Under the pieces are notes generated by a model that had not been told where the DNA came from, searched no databases, and was given only the letters and a program-made list of their open reading frames with translations. Below are positions 1-8,680 of a stretch of 64,000 nt of DNA, piece by piece. Source of the stretch: Rubrivivax sp. (GTDB taxonomy: Bacteria; Pseudomonadota; Gammaproteobacteria; Burkholderiales; Burkholderiaceae_C); the NCBI GenBank assembly GCA_022843905.1, contig JALHMT010000009.1, positions 62,001 to 126,000 on the forward strand. Reading direction: 5' to 3'. Every line of letters begins with the position of its first letter. Position 1 is the stretch's first letter. The translations under genes were made by a program, and so were the position numbers.

Positions 1-610
1 CTTCCAGGCCTCGCAGGTCGCGCGCGGTGAAGATCATGCCGCCCTGGTCGCGCACGTAGTCGCGTGCCTCGCGTTCGCCGGCCGAGCGGATGCCGAACTG
101 GATGGTGCAGGCCGGGATCAGCAGGCCTTCCTGGAGGGCTTCGTAGACCCACGTGCCGTGTCCGCTGGGCTCGCCCATGTGGTCGGTCCAGGTGTCGCAA
201 TGCGCGTCGAAGTGGATCACCGCCAGCGGCCGGCCGAGCCAGGCGCGGTAGGCGCGCAGCAAGGGCAGGGTGATGGAGTGGTCGCCGCCCAGCCAGGCCA
301 TGTGGTGGCTGCGGATCAGCCGCTCGGCCTGTGGCATCAGGGCCTCGCGCATGCCTTGCAGCGAGGTGTTGGGCAGTGACAGGTCGCCCACGTCGCCCAC
401 TGCACCCAGCGGCGACAGCCCGAAGACCGGGTGACCGCCGTCGCAGAGCATGTGACTGGCCTGTCGGATGGCCCGTGGTCCGAAGCGCGCCCCTGGCCGG
501 TTGGTGGTGGAGCCGTCCCACGCGATGCCGGCGACAGCGAAGCGCTGTGCCGGCGTGACCGGCCCGCCGCGCAGGAAGGTCTGCTCGGACAGGAACGCGA
601 ACTCATGCAT
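1..610 (-). CDS. agmatinase/arginase-family ureohydrolase (partial, 3' end off window)
   Basis: The minus strand reads MHEFAFLSEQTF and stays open for 203 codons to the window edge, so the C-terminus is missing. Two manganese-binding signatures of ureohydrolases are visible, GGDHSIT and HFDAHCDTW. The family hydrolyses agmatine, arginine or related guanidino compounds to urea plus an amine in the cytoplasm. A GGAGA Shine-Dalgarno lies just upstream of the ATG at 610. The six-frame track does not list it because no stop is reached. The order resembles agmatinase (SpeB) more than arginase, but the substrate cannot be fixed from this fragment. It is divergent from the amidotransferase at 687. 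Confidence 0.85.
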   Translation of the reverse strand, partial: MHEFAFLSEQTFLRGGPVTPAQRFAVAGIAWDGSTTNRPGARFGPRAIRQASHMLCDGGHPVFGLSPLGAVGDVGDLSLPNTSLQGMREALMPQAERLIRSHHMAWLGGDHSITLPLLRAYRAWLGRPLAVIHFDAHCDTWTDHMGEPSGHGTWVYEALQEGLLIPACTIQFGIRSAGEREARDYVRDQGGMIFTARDLRGLE

Positions 611-686
611 CGGAAATCTCCATCGGCCCGCGGCGCAGCCGCCGCGGCGGCATCATAAGGATCCCCCGACTCCGCCGCCGCACACC

Positions 687-1412
687 ATGGCCCCTGTTCT
701 CGTCCTGCAGCACCTGACGGGCGACGGCCCCGCTTACCTGGCCACCTGGCTGCGTGCCCGGGGCATCGCATTCGAGCTGCGCAACGCCGAAGCCGGGGAT
801 GAGTTTCCCGACGACCTCGAAGGTCGCGAGACGATGGCCATCCTCGGCGGAGAGATGAGCGCCAACGACGACCTGCCGTCGCTGCGCCGAGCCGAGCGCC
901 TCATCCGCCTGGCAACGCAGGAGGGCGTTCCCGTGCTCGGACACTGCCTGGGCGGGCAGTTGATGGCCCGCGCGCTGGGGGCGCGCGTCGTCGCCTCGCC
1001 TCGTCCGGAGGTAGGCTGGCACCGCATCGACATCGCCTCCACGCCGGCAGCGCTGTCCTGGTTCGGCGCGGCGGCCGATGCGGGACATGCCCTGGTCTTT
1101 CAGTGGCACTACGACGCCTTCGAACTGCCGTTGGGGGCCGAGTCGCTGGCCGGCAACGCTTCGTGCCCGCACCAGGCCTTCGCCATCGGACCTCACCTGG
1201 CGATGCAGTTCCATGTCGAGGTCGATCGAGAGAAGCTGGACCGCTGGGTCGCCGAAGACGGCGCGCGCCACCGCCAGGCCCTGCGCGAGCACGTCACCGT
1301 GCACGACGCGAAGCGGATGCTGGATGACGGTGTGCAGGGCCTGGCGGCTCAGCAGCGCCTGGCCGACGGCATCTACGCCCGCTGGTGGGCGGGCCGGCGG
1401 CGCCGGGTCTGA
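687..1412 (+). CDS. class I glutamine amidotransferase domain protein
   Basis: This 241-residue protein has the fold of a type 1 glutamine amidotransferase. The nucleophile elbow GHCLGGQ lies near residues 85-91 and the catalytic His-Glu motif QFHVE near residue 175. The family releases ammonia from glutamine or hydrolyses gamma-glutamyl bonds. No synthetase domain is attached, so this is a stand-alone member like those annotated as GMP synthase-like or gamma-glutamyl hydrolase-like. The start at 687 is preferred because the upstream in-frame extension from 468 overlaps the divergent agmatinase gene and has arginine/proline-rich shadow composition. The agmatinase-family neighbour would fit polyamine or guanidino metabolism, but that is only contextual. 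Confidence 0.8.
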   Translation: MAPVLVLQHLTGDGPAYLATWLRARGIAFELRNAEAGDEFPDDLEGRETMAILGGEMSANDDLPSLRRAERLIRLATQEGVPVLGHCLGGQLMARALGARVVASPRPEVGWHRIDIASTPAALSWFGAAADAGHALVFQWHYDAFELPLGAESLAGNASCPHQAFAIGPHLAMQFHVEVDREKLDRWVAEDGARHRQALREHVTVHDAKRMLDDGVQGLAAQQRLADGIYARWWAGRRRRV

Positions 1413-1434
1413 TTTTCCACCGATGAAATGCTCG

Positions 1435-1449
1435 TTTCGCAATGCGGAA
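1435..1449. promoter_or_regulatory. IclR-type operator-like quasi-palindrome (box 1) upstream of aceA
   Basis: TTTCGCAATGCGGAA is a 7-1-7 quasi-palindrome with one mismatch between its arms. On the other strand it reads TTCCGCATTGCGAAA, a form typical of operators of IclR-family regulators. The core AATGCGGAAT recurs exactly 63 bp downstream, close to six helical turns. The region is upstream of aceA only. Assignment to an IclR-type protein is inference. Confidence 0.45.
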
Positions 1450-1475
1450 TTCAGCCGTGCGGCGGCGCAGCAAAA

Positions 1476-1512
1476 TTCACCATACGAGAGAACGCTATTT
1501 TATAATGCGGAA
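1476..1512 (+). promoter_or_regulatory. probable aceA promoter with perfect TATAAT -10 overlapped by operator box 2
   Basis: TATAAT at 1501-1506 is a perfect -10 hexamer in an unusually AT-rich stretch of this GC-rich genome. The best -35 candidate, TTCACC at 1476, is poor and 19 bp away, which suggests activator dependence. The second copy of the IclR-like core (AATGCGGAAT, 1504-1513) overlaps the -10, so a bound protein would block RNA polymerase. The aceA start lies about 140 nt downstream. Confidence 0.5.
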
Positions 1513-1552
1513 TTTCAGATCTAAGTCATTGATTCATCATGGTTTAATCTTC

Positions 1553-1568
1553 TGTCTTATATAAGACA
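1553..1568. promoter_or_regulatory. perfect 16-bp palindrome in the aceA leader, candidate repressor operator
   Basis: TGTCTTATATAAGACA is a perfect palindrome centred between 1560 and 1561, 82 bp upstream of the aceA start codon and about 40 bp downstream of the inferred transcription start. A perfect AT-centred 16-mer in a GC-rich genome is unlikely by chance. It resembles operators of dimeric GntR or TetR type repressors. The regulator is not encoded in the window. Confidence 0.5.
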
Positions 1569-1649
1569 TAAGTATTCACACTGCGGGCGAACCCGGCTAC
1601 GCTTGAGGCGTTCTTTGACCTCTTTTGCACTGACCCTCAGGAGCCTCCC

Positions 1650-2948
<1,299 letters not shown>

Positions 2949-2955
2949 GCCCGCG

Positions 2956-2981
2956 CGTACGAGGCCGGAAGGCCTCGTACG
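2956..2981 (+). other. perfect 11-bp stem hairpin with GGAA loop, 3' of aceA
   Basis: CGTACGAGGCC, the loop GGAA and GGCCTCGTACG form a perfect stem-loop eight bases after the aceA stop. No T tract follows, so it is more likely an mRNA-stabilising or processing hairpin than a terminator. A true terminator-like hairpin follows about 70 bp later. Confidence 0.6.
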
Positions 2982-3049
2982 GCTGGCGAAGGCCAGAGCG
3001 CAATTCCAAGACTCATCCACCTGCCGCCAGAGCAGGGAGGAGACAAGGG

Positions 3050-3071
3050 AACGGGCCGCAAGGCCCGTTTT
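3050..3071 (+). terminator. Rho-independent terminator of aceA
   Basis: AACGGGCC, the loop GCAA and GGCCCGTT form an 8-bp stem followed by two further T residues. It sits between the convergent aceA (plus) and ABC permease (minus) genes. The T run is short, so efficiency is uncertain. Confidence 0.65.
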
Positions 3072-3103
3072 CAATGCGGCCGAGGCGTCGCGGCAGGCGC
3101 CGG

Positions 3104-4009
3104 TCAGCGGCCCTGGCGACGGCGCAGCACCAGCAGTGCGAAGGCGGCAGCCCCGCCTGCCAGCGCGGCAAGGAAGCCAGGCGAGGCGGCCGCCGCCAGG
3201 GCACGCCCGGCGTCTGCCATCAGCCATTGCGCCGCAGCGGGCAGCAGGGCTCCGACCTCGTCGGGGTGTTCGACGATCAGTCCCCGGGTGCCCCCACCGC
3301 CTGCGCCGGCGTTGATGACGGCGTGCAAGGCCTGCTCGCCCATGGCCGCCACCGTCCGGCCGATGATGCCGATGCCATAGGCCTGCGACAGCACGAGGTG
3401 ACCGACACCGAGCGTGCCGATGACCACCGGCAGGCCCCAGCGCTTGAGCCAGGCCGATGCGGCCATGGTGCCCAGGATCAGCGGCGACAGCCACAGCGTG
3501 GCCAGCAGCAGACCGAGCCAGATGCGCAGCGCCAGGGCTGCAGCGGCCAGCAGCAGTCCACCCCAGGGCAGCGACCACCAGGCCTCCAGCCCGAAGACCT
3601 TGCCGACGATCACCGGCGAGACCAGCAGCGCGCCCAGCAGACCGGCCGCCACCGCCGCCCAGGGAAACGCCAGCAGGTGCATCAGCAGCGTGGCGCCCAC
3701 GCTTTGCACGTTGGACACCGGCATCGACAGCCAGAACTCGATCGATCGGTCCTGGGTGTCGCGACGTGCCAGGCCTGGCGCCATCAGCAGGGACGCGCCC
3801 CAGGCCAGACCGACGGTGAGCGCCACGAGGCCCATCGTCACCATCATCGTCAGCGCCAGGGCGCCGGGCATCTCCTCGTCCTGGCCGAGGTGGATCTCTC
3901 CGAAGGTGGCGATCAGCAGCAACACGCACAGGGGCAGCACCAGCAGCACGATCCAGCCGCGCTGGTGCTGCAGCCATTCACGGCGCAGCAGGGTGGCAAA
4001 GCGGTTCAT
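3104..4009 (-). CDS. ABC transporter permease (YtrA-type export operon)
   Basis: This 301-residue membrane protein has about six hydrophobic segments, beginning with WIVLLVLPLCVLLLIATF near residue 20. The segments are separated by short loops, and the C-terminus is basic (RRRQGR). It is the membrane partner of the ATPase encoded just upstream, separated by 10 bp. Together with the GntR-family regulator they form a three-gene operon resembling the Gram-positive ytr/bcr export systems for cell-envelope stress. The transported substrate is unknown. No periplasmic binding protein is encoded nearby, which fits an exporter or lantibiotic/peptide-type ABC system. Confidence 0.8.
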   Translation of the reverse strand: MNRFATLLRREWLQHQRGWIVLLVLPLCVLLLIATFGEIHLGQDEEMPGALALTMMVTMGLVALTVGLAWGASLLMAPGLARRDTQDRSIEFWLSMPVSNVQSVGATLLMHLLAFPWAAVAAGLLGALLVSPVIVGKVFGLEAWWSLPWGGLLLAAAALALRIWLGLLLATLWLSPLILGTMAASAWLKRWGLPVVIGTLGVGHLVLSQAYGIGIIGRTVAAMGEQALHAVINAGAGGGGTRGLIVEHPDEVGALLPAAAQWLMADAGRALAAAASPGFLAALAGGAAAFALLVLRRRQGR

Positions 4010-4019
4010 GGTGCTCTCC

Positions 4020-4901
4020 TCAGGCTTCTTGCTTGCGGTTCATCTCGGGCGCGCGGGTGAGCGCCACGAACAGGTCGACCAGGCTGGGTCGCACGCGCTG
4101 GCCCAGCGCCATCACTTCGTCGGGCGGCATGCCGTCGAACAGCGCCGCACTGCCGCCCTGCACCCGATAGCGCAGCAGCGGGTGGGCAGCGGCCATGCGA
4201 TCCGCCGCCGCGCCGTCATGGCTGAGCGCCACGAAGCGGCGGTCGATGTCCTCCAGGCTCAGCGACAACACCAGCTTGCCTTCGTTGAGCATCAACACGT
4301 CCGACAGCAGCGCCTCGATCTCCTCGACCTGGTGGGTGGAGATGAGCACACTGCGCTCGCCGTCGCACCATTCGTCCACCAGCATCTCGTAGAAGGCCTT
4401 GCGCGACAGCACGTCCAGGCCGAGCGTGGGCTCGTCCAGGATCATCAGCCTGGCGTCGATGGACGCGATGAGTGCCAGGTGCACCTGCACCACCATGCCC
4501 TTGGACAGCGTCCTGACCTTGTCCTTGAGACCGACGCTGGTGCGCTGCAGCAGTTGTCGCGCCCGCTCTGCCGAGAAGCGCGGGTGCAGGCCCGACATCA
4601 GCGAGATGAGCTCGTCGACCCGGGCCCAGCGCGGCAGGATGGCCACGTCGGGGATGTAGCAGGCCGACTCCAGCAACTCGACCCGCTGGCGGCCGGGGTC
4701 CAGTCCCAGCACCGACAGATCGCCGAGGGCCGGCGCCAGGCCGACCAGGGCCTTCATCAAGGTCGTCTTGCCGGCGCCGTTGTGGCCCAGCAGGCCGACC
4801 ACGCGCCCCTTGGGAATGATGAAGCTCACGTCGTCGACCGCGCGTTTGCTGCCGTAGGCGATGCTGACGCCGCGTGCCTCTACCAATGTGTTGCCGCTCA
4901 C
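4020..4901 (-). CDS. ABC transporter ATP-binding protein
   Basis: This 293-residue cytoplasmic ATPase has Walker A GHNGAGKTT near residue 40, Walker B LMILDEPT, and the switch-histidine motif STHQVEE. The family signature is degenerate, LSKGM in place of LSGGQ, as often seen in export-type CcmA/YtrB ATPases. The GTG start at 4901 is chosen because GGAGGG lies upstream at good spacing. The in-frame extension to 5546 runs through the regulator gene and is a shadow. It should energise the permease encoded immediately downstream. Confidence 0.9.
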   Translation of the reverse strand: MSGNTLVEARGVSIAYGSKRAVDDVSFIIPKGRVVGLLGHNGAGKTTLMKALVGLAPALGDLSVLGLDPGRQRVELLESACYIPDVAILPRWARVDELISLMSGLHPRFSAERARQLLQRTSVGLKDKVRTLSKGMVVQVHLALIASIDARLMILDEPTLGLDVLSRKAFYEMLVDEWCDGERSVLISTHQVEEIEALLSDVLMLNEGKLVLSLSLEDIDRRFVALSHDGAAADRMAAAHPLLRYRVQGGSAALFDGMPPDEVMALGQRVRPSLVDLFVALTRAPEMNRKQEA

Positions 4902-4960
4902 TGGACTACCCTCCGTGCTACGTACTCCGGGATGAGCGCTTGGAAGCGGCCCGGCGCGTC

Positions 4961-5311
4961 TCATGCGTCCTCCCAGTTCAGATGGCCCGGGTGGATGCCC
5001 AGGCGGCGCAGCTTCTCGCGCAGGCGCGGCCAGTCCTGTTCCAGGAATCGCTGTCGTTCGGCCTGTCGCAGGCGCTCCCGGGCGCCCGGCGTGACGTAGA
5101 GGCCCAGCCCCCGGCGGCTTTCCACCAGGCCCTCGTCGCCCAGGGTCTGCAGCGCTCGGTTGACGGTCAGCGGGTTGAGCAGGTAACGGCCGGCCAGCAC
5201 GCGCACGGAAGGCATGGCCTCGCCTTCGGGCGGCTGGCCGTCCAGCAACTGCTCGGCCAGCAGGTCGGCGAGCTGCTGGTAGATGGGCTGCTTCTGATCC
5301 CAGGTCTGCAT
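4961..5311 (-). CDS. GntR-family (YtrA subfamily) transcriptional regulator
   Basis: This 116-residue protein has an N-terminal winged helix: QPIYQQLADLLAEQLLDG, then MPSVRVLAGRYLLNPLTVNRALQTL, then an EGLVESRRGLGLYV wing. The short C-terminal helix region is typical of the YtrA subfamily, which lacks a large effector domain. It heads the operon with the ABC ATPase and permease, and such regulators usually repress their own operon until an envelope-active compound is sensed. The ATG at 5311 is preferred over the upstream in-frame codon at 5383 because the domain starts here and an imperfect palindrome lies between them. Confidence 0.87.
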   Translation of the reverse strand: MQTWDQKQPIYQQLADLLAEQLLDGQPPEGEAMPSVRVLAGRYLLNPLTVNRALQTLGDEGLVESRRGLGLYVTPGARERLRQAERQRFLEQDWPRLREKLRRLGIHPGHLNWEDA

Positions 5312-5330
5312 CGCGGGGCGCTCCGGGCGG

Positions 5331-5352
5331 GTGTGTTGCTGAAGTAGCACAC
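5331..5352 (-). promoter_or_regulatory. candidate autoregulatory operator of the GntR/ABC operon
   Basis: GTGTG and CACAC ends with partly symmetric interiors form an imperfect 22-bp palindrome (16 of 22 positions symmetric) 20 bp upstream of the regulator's start. A TATGGT -10-like hexamer on the minus strand lies at its edge. Position and GTGT...ACAC ends fit YtrA-type operators, but this is inference. Confidence 0.4.
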
Positions 5353-5457
5353 CATAACGGTACCGCCGGAGTGGCGCCTGCACCTTGCGACGGGCTGCAG
5401 GGCCGAGCGACAGGCTGCAGCAGCACCGGCCTCAGGCCGGCGCACGGTGGCGGGCGC

Positions 5458-6606
5458 TCAGAGGGAGGCTTCGAGCATCTCCTGGTAGTGCTCGCGCGTG
5501 GCCAGGCGGGGGTTGGTCTTGTGGCAATGGTCGGCCATGGCGCCATCGATGACCCGCTCGAACAGGCTGCGGTCCACGCCCATCGCCGCCAGGCCCTTGG
5601 GCAGCCCCAGCCTGGAGTTCATCTCGCGCAGCGCCTCGGCGAGCTCGGTGCCCTGGCGGCCGCAGAATCCGATGCCGATGGCCGCAGCCATTCTCTGCAG
5701 CCGGTGTTCTGCGGTGATGCTGGCCGCCGAGGCGTTGAACTGCACCACGGCGGGCAGGAACATCGCATTGAGCGTGCCGTGATGCAGGCGCGGGTTCACC
5801 CCGCCCAGGCTGTGGCTGAGCGAATGCACGCAGCCCAGGCCTTTCTGGAACGCCATCGCACCCTGCATGCTGGCACTCATCATGTTCCACCGCGCATCGC
5901 GGTCGCTGCCGTCACGCGTGGCGCGTTCGATGTGCGCCCAGCCCCGCATCAGGCCATCGAGCGCGATGCCATCGGCGGGGGGGTTGACCGCCGGTGCCAT
6001 GAAGGTTTCCATGCAGTGCGCGATGGCGTCCATGCCCGTGGCGGCGGTCAGCATCGGCGGCAGGCCCAGCGTCAGTTCGGGGTCGAGAAGGGCGATGCGC
6101 GGCATCAGGTGCCAGCTGTGGAAGCCGAGCTTGCGGCCGTCCTCGACGATGAGGATCGCGCCGCGCGCCACCTCGCTGCCGGTGCCGGCCGTGGTGGGCA
6201 CGGCGATCAGCGGCACGACCCGATCGGTGATCCTGTCGCTGCCGCCTTCGATGGTGGCGTAGGTCTTCAAGGGGCCGTCGTGGGTGGTGGCAATGGCCAC
6301 GCCCTTGGCGAGGTCGATGCTGGACCCGCCGCCCACGGCGATCAGGCCATCGCAGCCTTCGGCGTGGAACACCGCGGTGGCCGCGCGCACGGCACTTTCG
6401 TTGGGGTTGGACGGGGTGAGGTCGAACACCGCATGCGGCACGTCGCCCAGCGCCGCCAGCGCCTTCTGAAGCACACCTGCGGCGCGCACGCCTGCATCGG
6501 TCACGACCAGAGGACGCTTCATGCCCGTGCGGGCGCACTCGGCGGGCAGCAGCTTGACGGCGCCGTGGTCGATCTCGATCTGTGTCAGGTACTGGATTCG
6601 GGCCAT
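5458..6606 (-). CDS. iron-containing (group III) alcohol dehydrogenase
   Basis: This 382-residue protein has the nucleotide-binding motif GGGSSIDLAKG near residue 91 and PTTAGTGSE near residue 135. The histidine-rich metal region HSLSHSLGGVNPRLHHG lies near 258-274. Family members are cytoplasmic NAD(P)-dependent dehydrogenases acting on alcohols, 4-hydroxybutyrate, lactaldehyde or maleylacetate. The start at 6606 gives MARIQYLTQIEI, matching the family N-terminus. The 50-residue upstream extension in the track is not needed. It is divergent from the esterase at 6701. Substrate is not assignable from sequence. Confidence 0.9.
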   Translation of the reverse strand: MARIQYLTQIEIDHGAVKLLPAECARTGMKRPLVVTDAGVRAAGVLQKALAALGDVPHAVFDLTPSNPNESAVRAATAVFHAEGCDGLIAVGGGSSIDLAKGVAIATTHDGPLKTYATIEGGSDRITDRVVPLIAVPTTAGTGSEVARGAILIVEDGRKLGFHSWHLMPRIALLDPELTLGLPPMLTAATGMDAIAHCMETFMAPAVNPPADGIALDGLMRGWAHIERATRDGSDRDARWNMMSASMQGAMAFQKGLGCVHSLSHSLGGVNPRLHHGTLNAMFLPAVVQFNASAASITAEHRLQRMAAAIGIGFCGRQGTELAEALREMNSRLGLPKGLAAMGVDRSLFERVIDGAMADHCHKTNPRLATREHYQEMLEASL

Positions 6607-6700
6607 GGGAGCAAGGGTTGCAACGGGGCGGCCAGTATGCTCCGGGCCCTGTTCGATTTCCTTTGCCACCCCCTTGAATGAGCGGTTGTTGACGCCGGCC

Positions 6701-7612
6701 ATGGCCGGCCTTCTGGATCGGATCCAGCGCGCGGGCAGGCTGCCCTTCCACGCCATGACGCCGGAGCAGGCGCGCGCTGCCTACGCCGCTGGCGCCGAAG
6801 TGCTGGAGCCGCCACGTGCGCCGTTGGCGCGGGTGCAGGACCTGCAGGTACCCGGCGGCGGGGGTGCGGTGCTCGGGGCGCGGCTGTACGCGCCGACGCA
6901 TTCCGAACTGCCCGTGCTGCTGTACCTGCACGGGGGCGGCTTTGTCATCGGCGGCCTGGAGACTCACGACAGCCTGTGCCGGCAACTCGCCCTGCGCAGC
7001 GGCGCCGCGGTGCTGGCGCTGGACTACCGGCTGGCGCCTGAACATCCCTTTCCGGCAGCGGTGGAAGACGCCTGGTCCGCGATGCGATGGTTGTCCGCCC
7101 AGGCCGCTTCGCTGGGCCTGGACGGTCGACGCCTGGCCGTCGGCGGTGACAGTGCCGGCGGCACGCTGGCGGCGGTCTGCGCGCTGCAGGCGCGTGACGA
7201 AGGCCTGCCGCTGGCCCTGCAACTGCTCATCACCCCCGGCACCGGCGCGCATGCCGACACGGCCTCGCACCGGCTGTTCGCGAACGGCTTCCTGCTGGAC
7301 GCGGCGTCGATCGAGTGGTTCTTCGACCACACCATCGCCTACCACCACCGGCGCGACTGGCGCTTCGCACCGCTGCTGGCGGACGATGTCGACGGCGTCG
7401 CGCCGGCCTGCGTGATCCTGGCCGAATGCGACCCGCTGGTCGACGAAGGCCTGGCCTATGCCGACCGGCTGCGCGCCGCCGGGGTGGCGGTGGAACTCGA
7501 GCTCTATCGAGGGCTCACCCATGACTTCATCAAGATGGGCCGCGTGCTGAAGGAGGCCGCGACGGCCCAGCAGGCCGCGGCCGATGCACTTCGAAAGGCC
7601 TGGTCCCCATGA
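6701..7612 (+). CDS. alpha/beta hydrolase, hormone-sensitive-lipase-type esterase
   Basis: This 303-residue protein has the HSL-family oxyanion motif HGGGF near residue 80, followed by DYRLAPEHPFPAAVED. The nucleophile elbow GDSAGG has its serine near residue 151. The acid lies in ECDPLVDEG and the histidine in LTHDF near 272, so the triad is complete. These enzymes hydrolyse short-chain esters in the cytoplasm. No signal peptide is seen. The ATG at 6701 is chosen over upstream in-frame codons that would overlap the divergent dehydrogenase gene. The next gene's ATG overlaps its stop (ATGA), so the two are translationally coupled. Confidence 0.9.
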   Translation: MAGLLDRIQRAGRLPFHAMTPEQARAAYAAGAEVLEPPRAPLARVQDLQVPGGGGAVLGARLYAPTHSELPVLLYLHGGGFVIGGLETHDSLCRQLALRSGAAVLALDYRLAPEHPFPAAVEDAWSAMRWLSAQAASLGLDGRRLAVGGDSAGGTLAAVCALQARDEGLPLALQLLITPGTGAHADTASHRLFANGFLLDAASIEWFFDHTIAYHHRRDWRFAPLLADDVDGVAPACVILAECDPLVDEGLAYADRLRAAGVAVELELYRGLTHDFIKMGRVLKEAATAQQAAADALRKAWSP

Positions 7613-8475
7613 AACGCTCCGAGTTCCGCTACCTCGACCGCCTGCGCGTGCGCTGGGCCGAGGTCGACATGCAGAAGATCGTCTTCAACGGTCATTACCT
7701 GATGTACTTCGACACCGCAGTGGCCGGCTATTGGCGCGCCATGGCGATGCCGTACCACGAGACCATGCACCAGCTGTCGGGAGACATCTTCGTCCGCAAG
7801 GCGACGCTGGAGTACCTGGGCTCGGCCCGCTACGACGATGTCTGCGATGTCGGCATCCGCTGCCAGCGTATCGGCACGTCGTCGCTGCTGTTCATCGCCG
7901 CAGTGTTCCGCGGCGAGACCGTGCTGGTTCATGGTGAACTGGTGTATGTCTTCGCCGACCCGGCGTCGCAGACCAGCCGTCCGGTGCCGGCGTCCTTGCG
8001 CCGGGCGATGCTGGGCTTCGAGGCCCGCGAGCCCATGGTCGAGGTCAGCCTGGGTTCCTGGCAGACGCTGGGCGATCGTGCGCAGCCCATCCGCACGGCG
8101 GTGTTCGTCGACGAACAACACATCCCCGCCGACCTGGAGTACGACGCGGCCGATGCCACTGCCTTGCATGCACTGGCCACCAATCGCTTCGGCCTGCCGG
8201 TCGGTACCGGTCGCCTGGTCAACGTGGCGCCGGGAGTCTCGAAGATCGGCCGCATGGCGGTGCGGCAGGACGTGCGCGGCGGCGGCGTCGGAAGGGCCTT
8301 GCTCGAGGCGCTCGTGGACGCGGCCGCACAACGCGGTGACCGCGAGGTGATGCTGCACGCCCAGGCGTCGGCCGTTACTTTTTACCGTCTCGCAGGCTTC
8401 GAGCCCCGGGGACCCTCGTTCGAGGAGGCCGGCATCGAACACCAGGAGATGACTAAGGCGGTGCATTCCTTGTGA
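7609..8475 (+). CDS. fusion of YbgC-like acyl-CoA thioesterase and GNAT acetyltransferase
   Basis: The 288-residue protein joins two enzyme domains. Residues 1-140 are a hotdog-fold thioesterase with RVRWAEVDMQKIVFNGHYL, matching the YbgC/4-hydroxybenzoyl-CoA thioesterase active-site region. Residues 145-288 are a GNAT N-acyltransferase of the ElaA/YjcF type, with IGRMAVRQDVRGGGVGRALLEAL as the acetyl-CoA loop and VTFYRLAGFEPRG near the end. The start overlaps the upstream esterase stop by four bases. The fusion suggests linked acyl-CoA hydrolysis and acyl transfer, but the substrate is unknown. Confidence 0.87.
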   Translation: MKRSEFRYLDRLRVRWAEVDMQKIVFNGHYLMYFDTAVAGYWRAMAMPYHETMHQLSGDIFVRKATLEYLGSARYDDVCDVGIRCQRIGTSSLLFIAAVFRGETVLVHGELVYVFADPASQTSRPVPASLRRAMLGFEAREPMVEVSLGSWQTLGDRAQPIRTAVFVDEQHIPADLEYDAADATALHALATNRFGLPVGTGRLVNVAPGVSKIGRMAVRQDVRGGGVGRALLEALVDAAAQRGDREVMLHAQASAVTFYRLAGFEPRGPSFEEAGIEHQEMTKAVHSL

Positions 8476-8539
8476 ACGGCTGCCCCGCTCAGGTGCGCAT
8501 TGGGCACCAAGGTACCGCGAGCCCGGGTGCGGCCCGGCC

Positions 8540-8572
8540 AAAAAAATACCCCCCTGCGGCTGCAGGAGGGTA
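8540..8572 (-). terminator. strong Rho-independent terminator on the minus strand
   Basis: Read on the minus strand, TACCCTCCTGC, the loop AGCC and GCAGGGGGGTA form an 11-bp stem (one G-U pair) followed directly by seven T residues. On the plus strand the hairpin is preceded by A7 and has no T tract, so it terminates leftward transcription only. No protein-coding gene on the minus strand lies to its right before tsaD, so it implies a non-coding transcript. Confidence 0.85.
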
Positions 8573-8627
8573 GGTACAAAGGGCCTTGCCCTGCTGAGGA
8601 GATAAGCAGACACCTGTCACGGCGTCG
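8540..8627 (-). ncRNA. candidate sigma-54-dependent small RNA
   Basis: A transcript of about 88 nt is predicted between the minus-strand sigma-54 promoter (8638-8654, start near 8627) and the terminator at 8540-8572. It has no convincing open reading frame. The RNA contains a GACAGGTGTC mini-hairpin, an AGGGC/GCCCT pairing and the terminator stem with a U7 tail suited to Hfq binding. The 206-bp gap between the fusion gene and tsaD is otherwise unexplained. The call rests on pairing of promoter and terminator, not on similarity to a known RNA. Confidence 0.6.
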
Positions 8628-8637
8628 AGACAGCTCC

Positions 8638-8654
8638 AGCAAGGCGTGTGCCAA
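8638..8654 (-). promoter_or_regulatory. sigma-54 (RpoN) promoter, -24/-12
   Basis: The minus strand reads TTGGCACACGCCTTGCT. It matches the RpoN consensus TTGGCACG-N4-TTGCT at every defined position except the G after GGCAC. The GG and GC dinucleotides are separated by ten bases, as required. The inferred start is near 8627, upstream of the terminator at 8540. Such promoters need an enhancer-binding activator; none is encoded in the window. Confidence 0.7.
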
Positions 8655-8680
8655 GTCGGCCCCGACTAAACTGCCCGACG

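Noticed and set aside
468-686. N-terminal extension of the glutamine amidotransferase in the track
   Set aside because: It overlaps the divergent agmatinase gene and has shadow composition; the ATG at 687 starts the domain.
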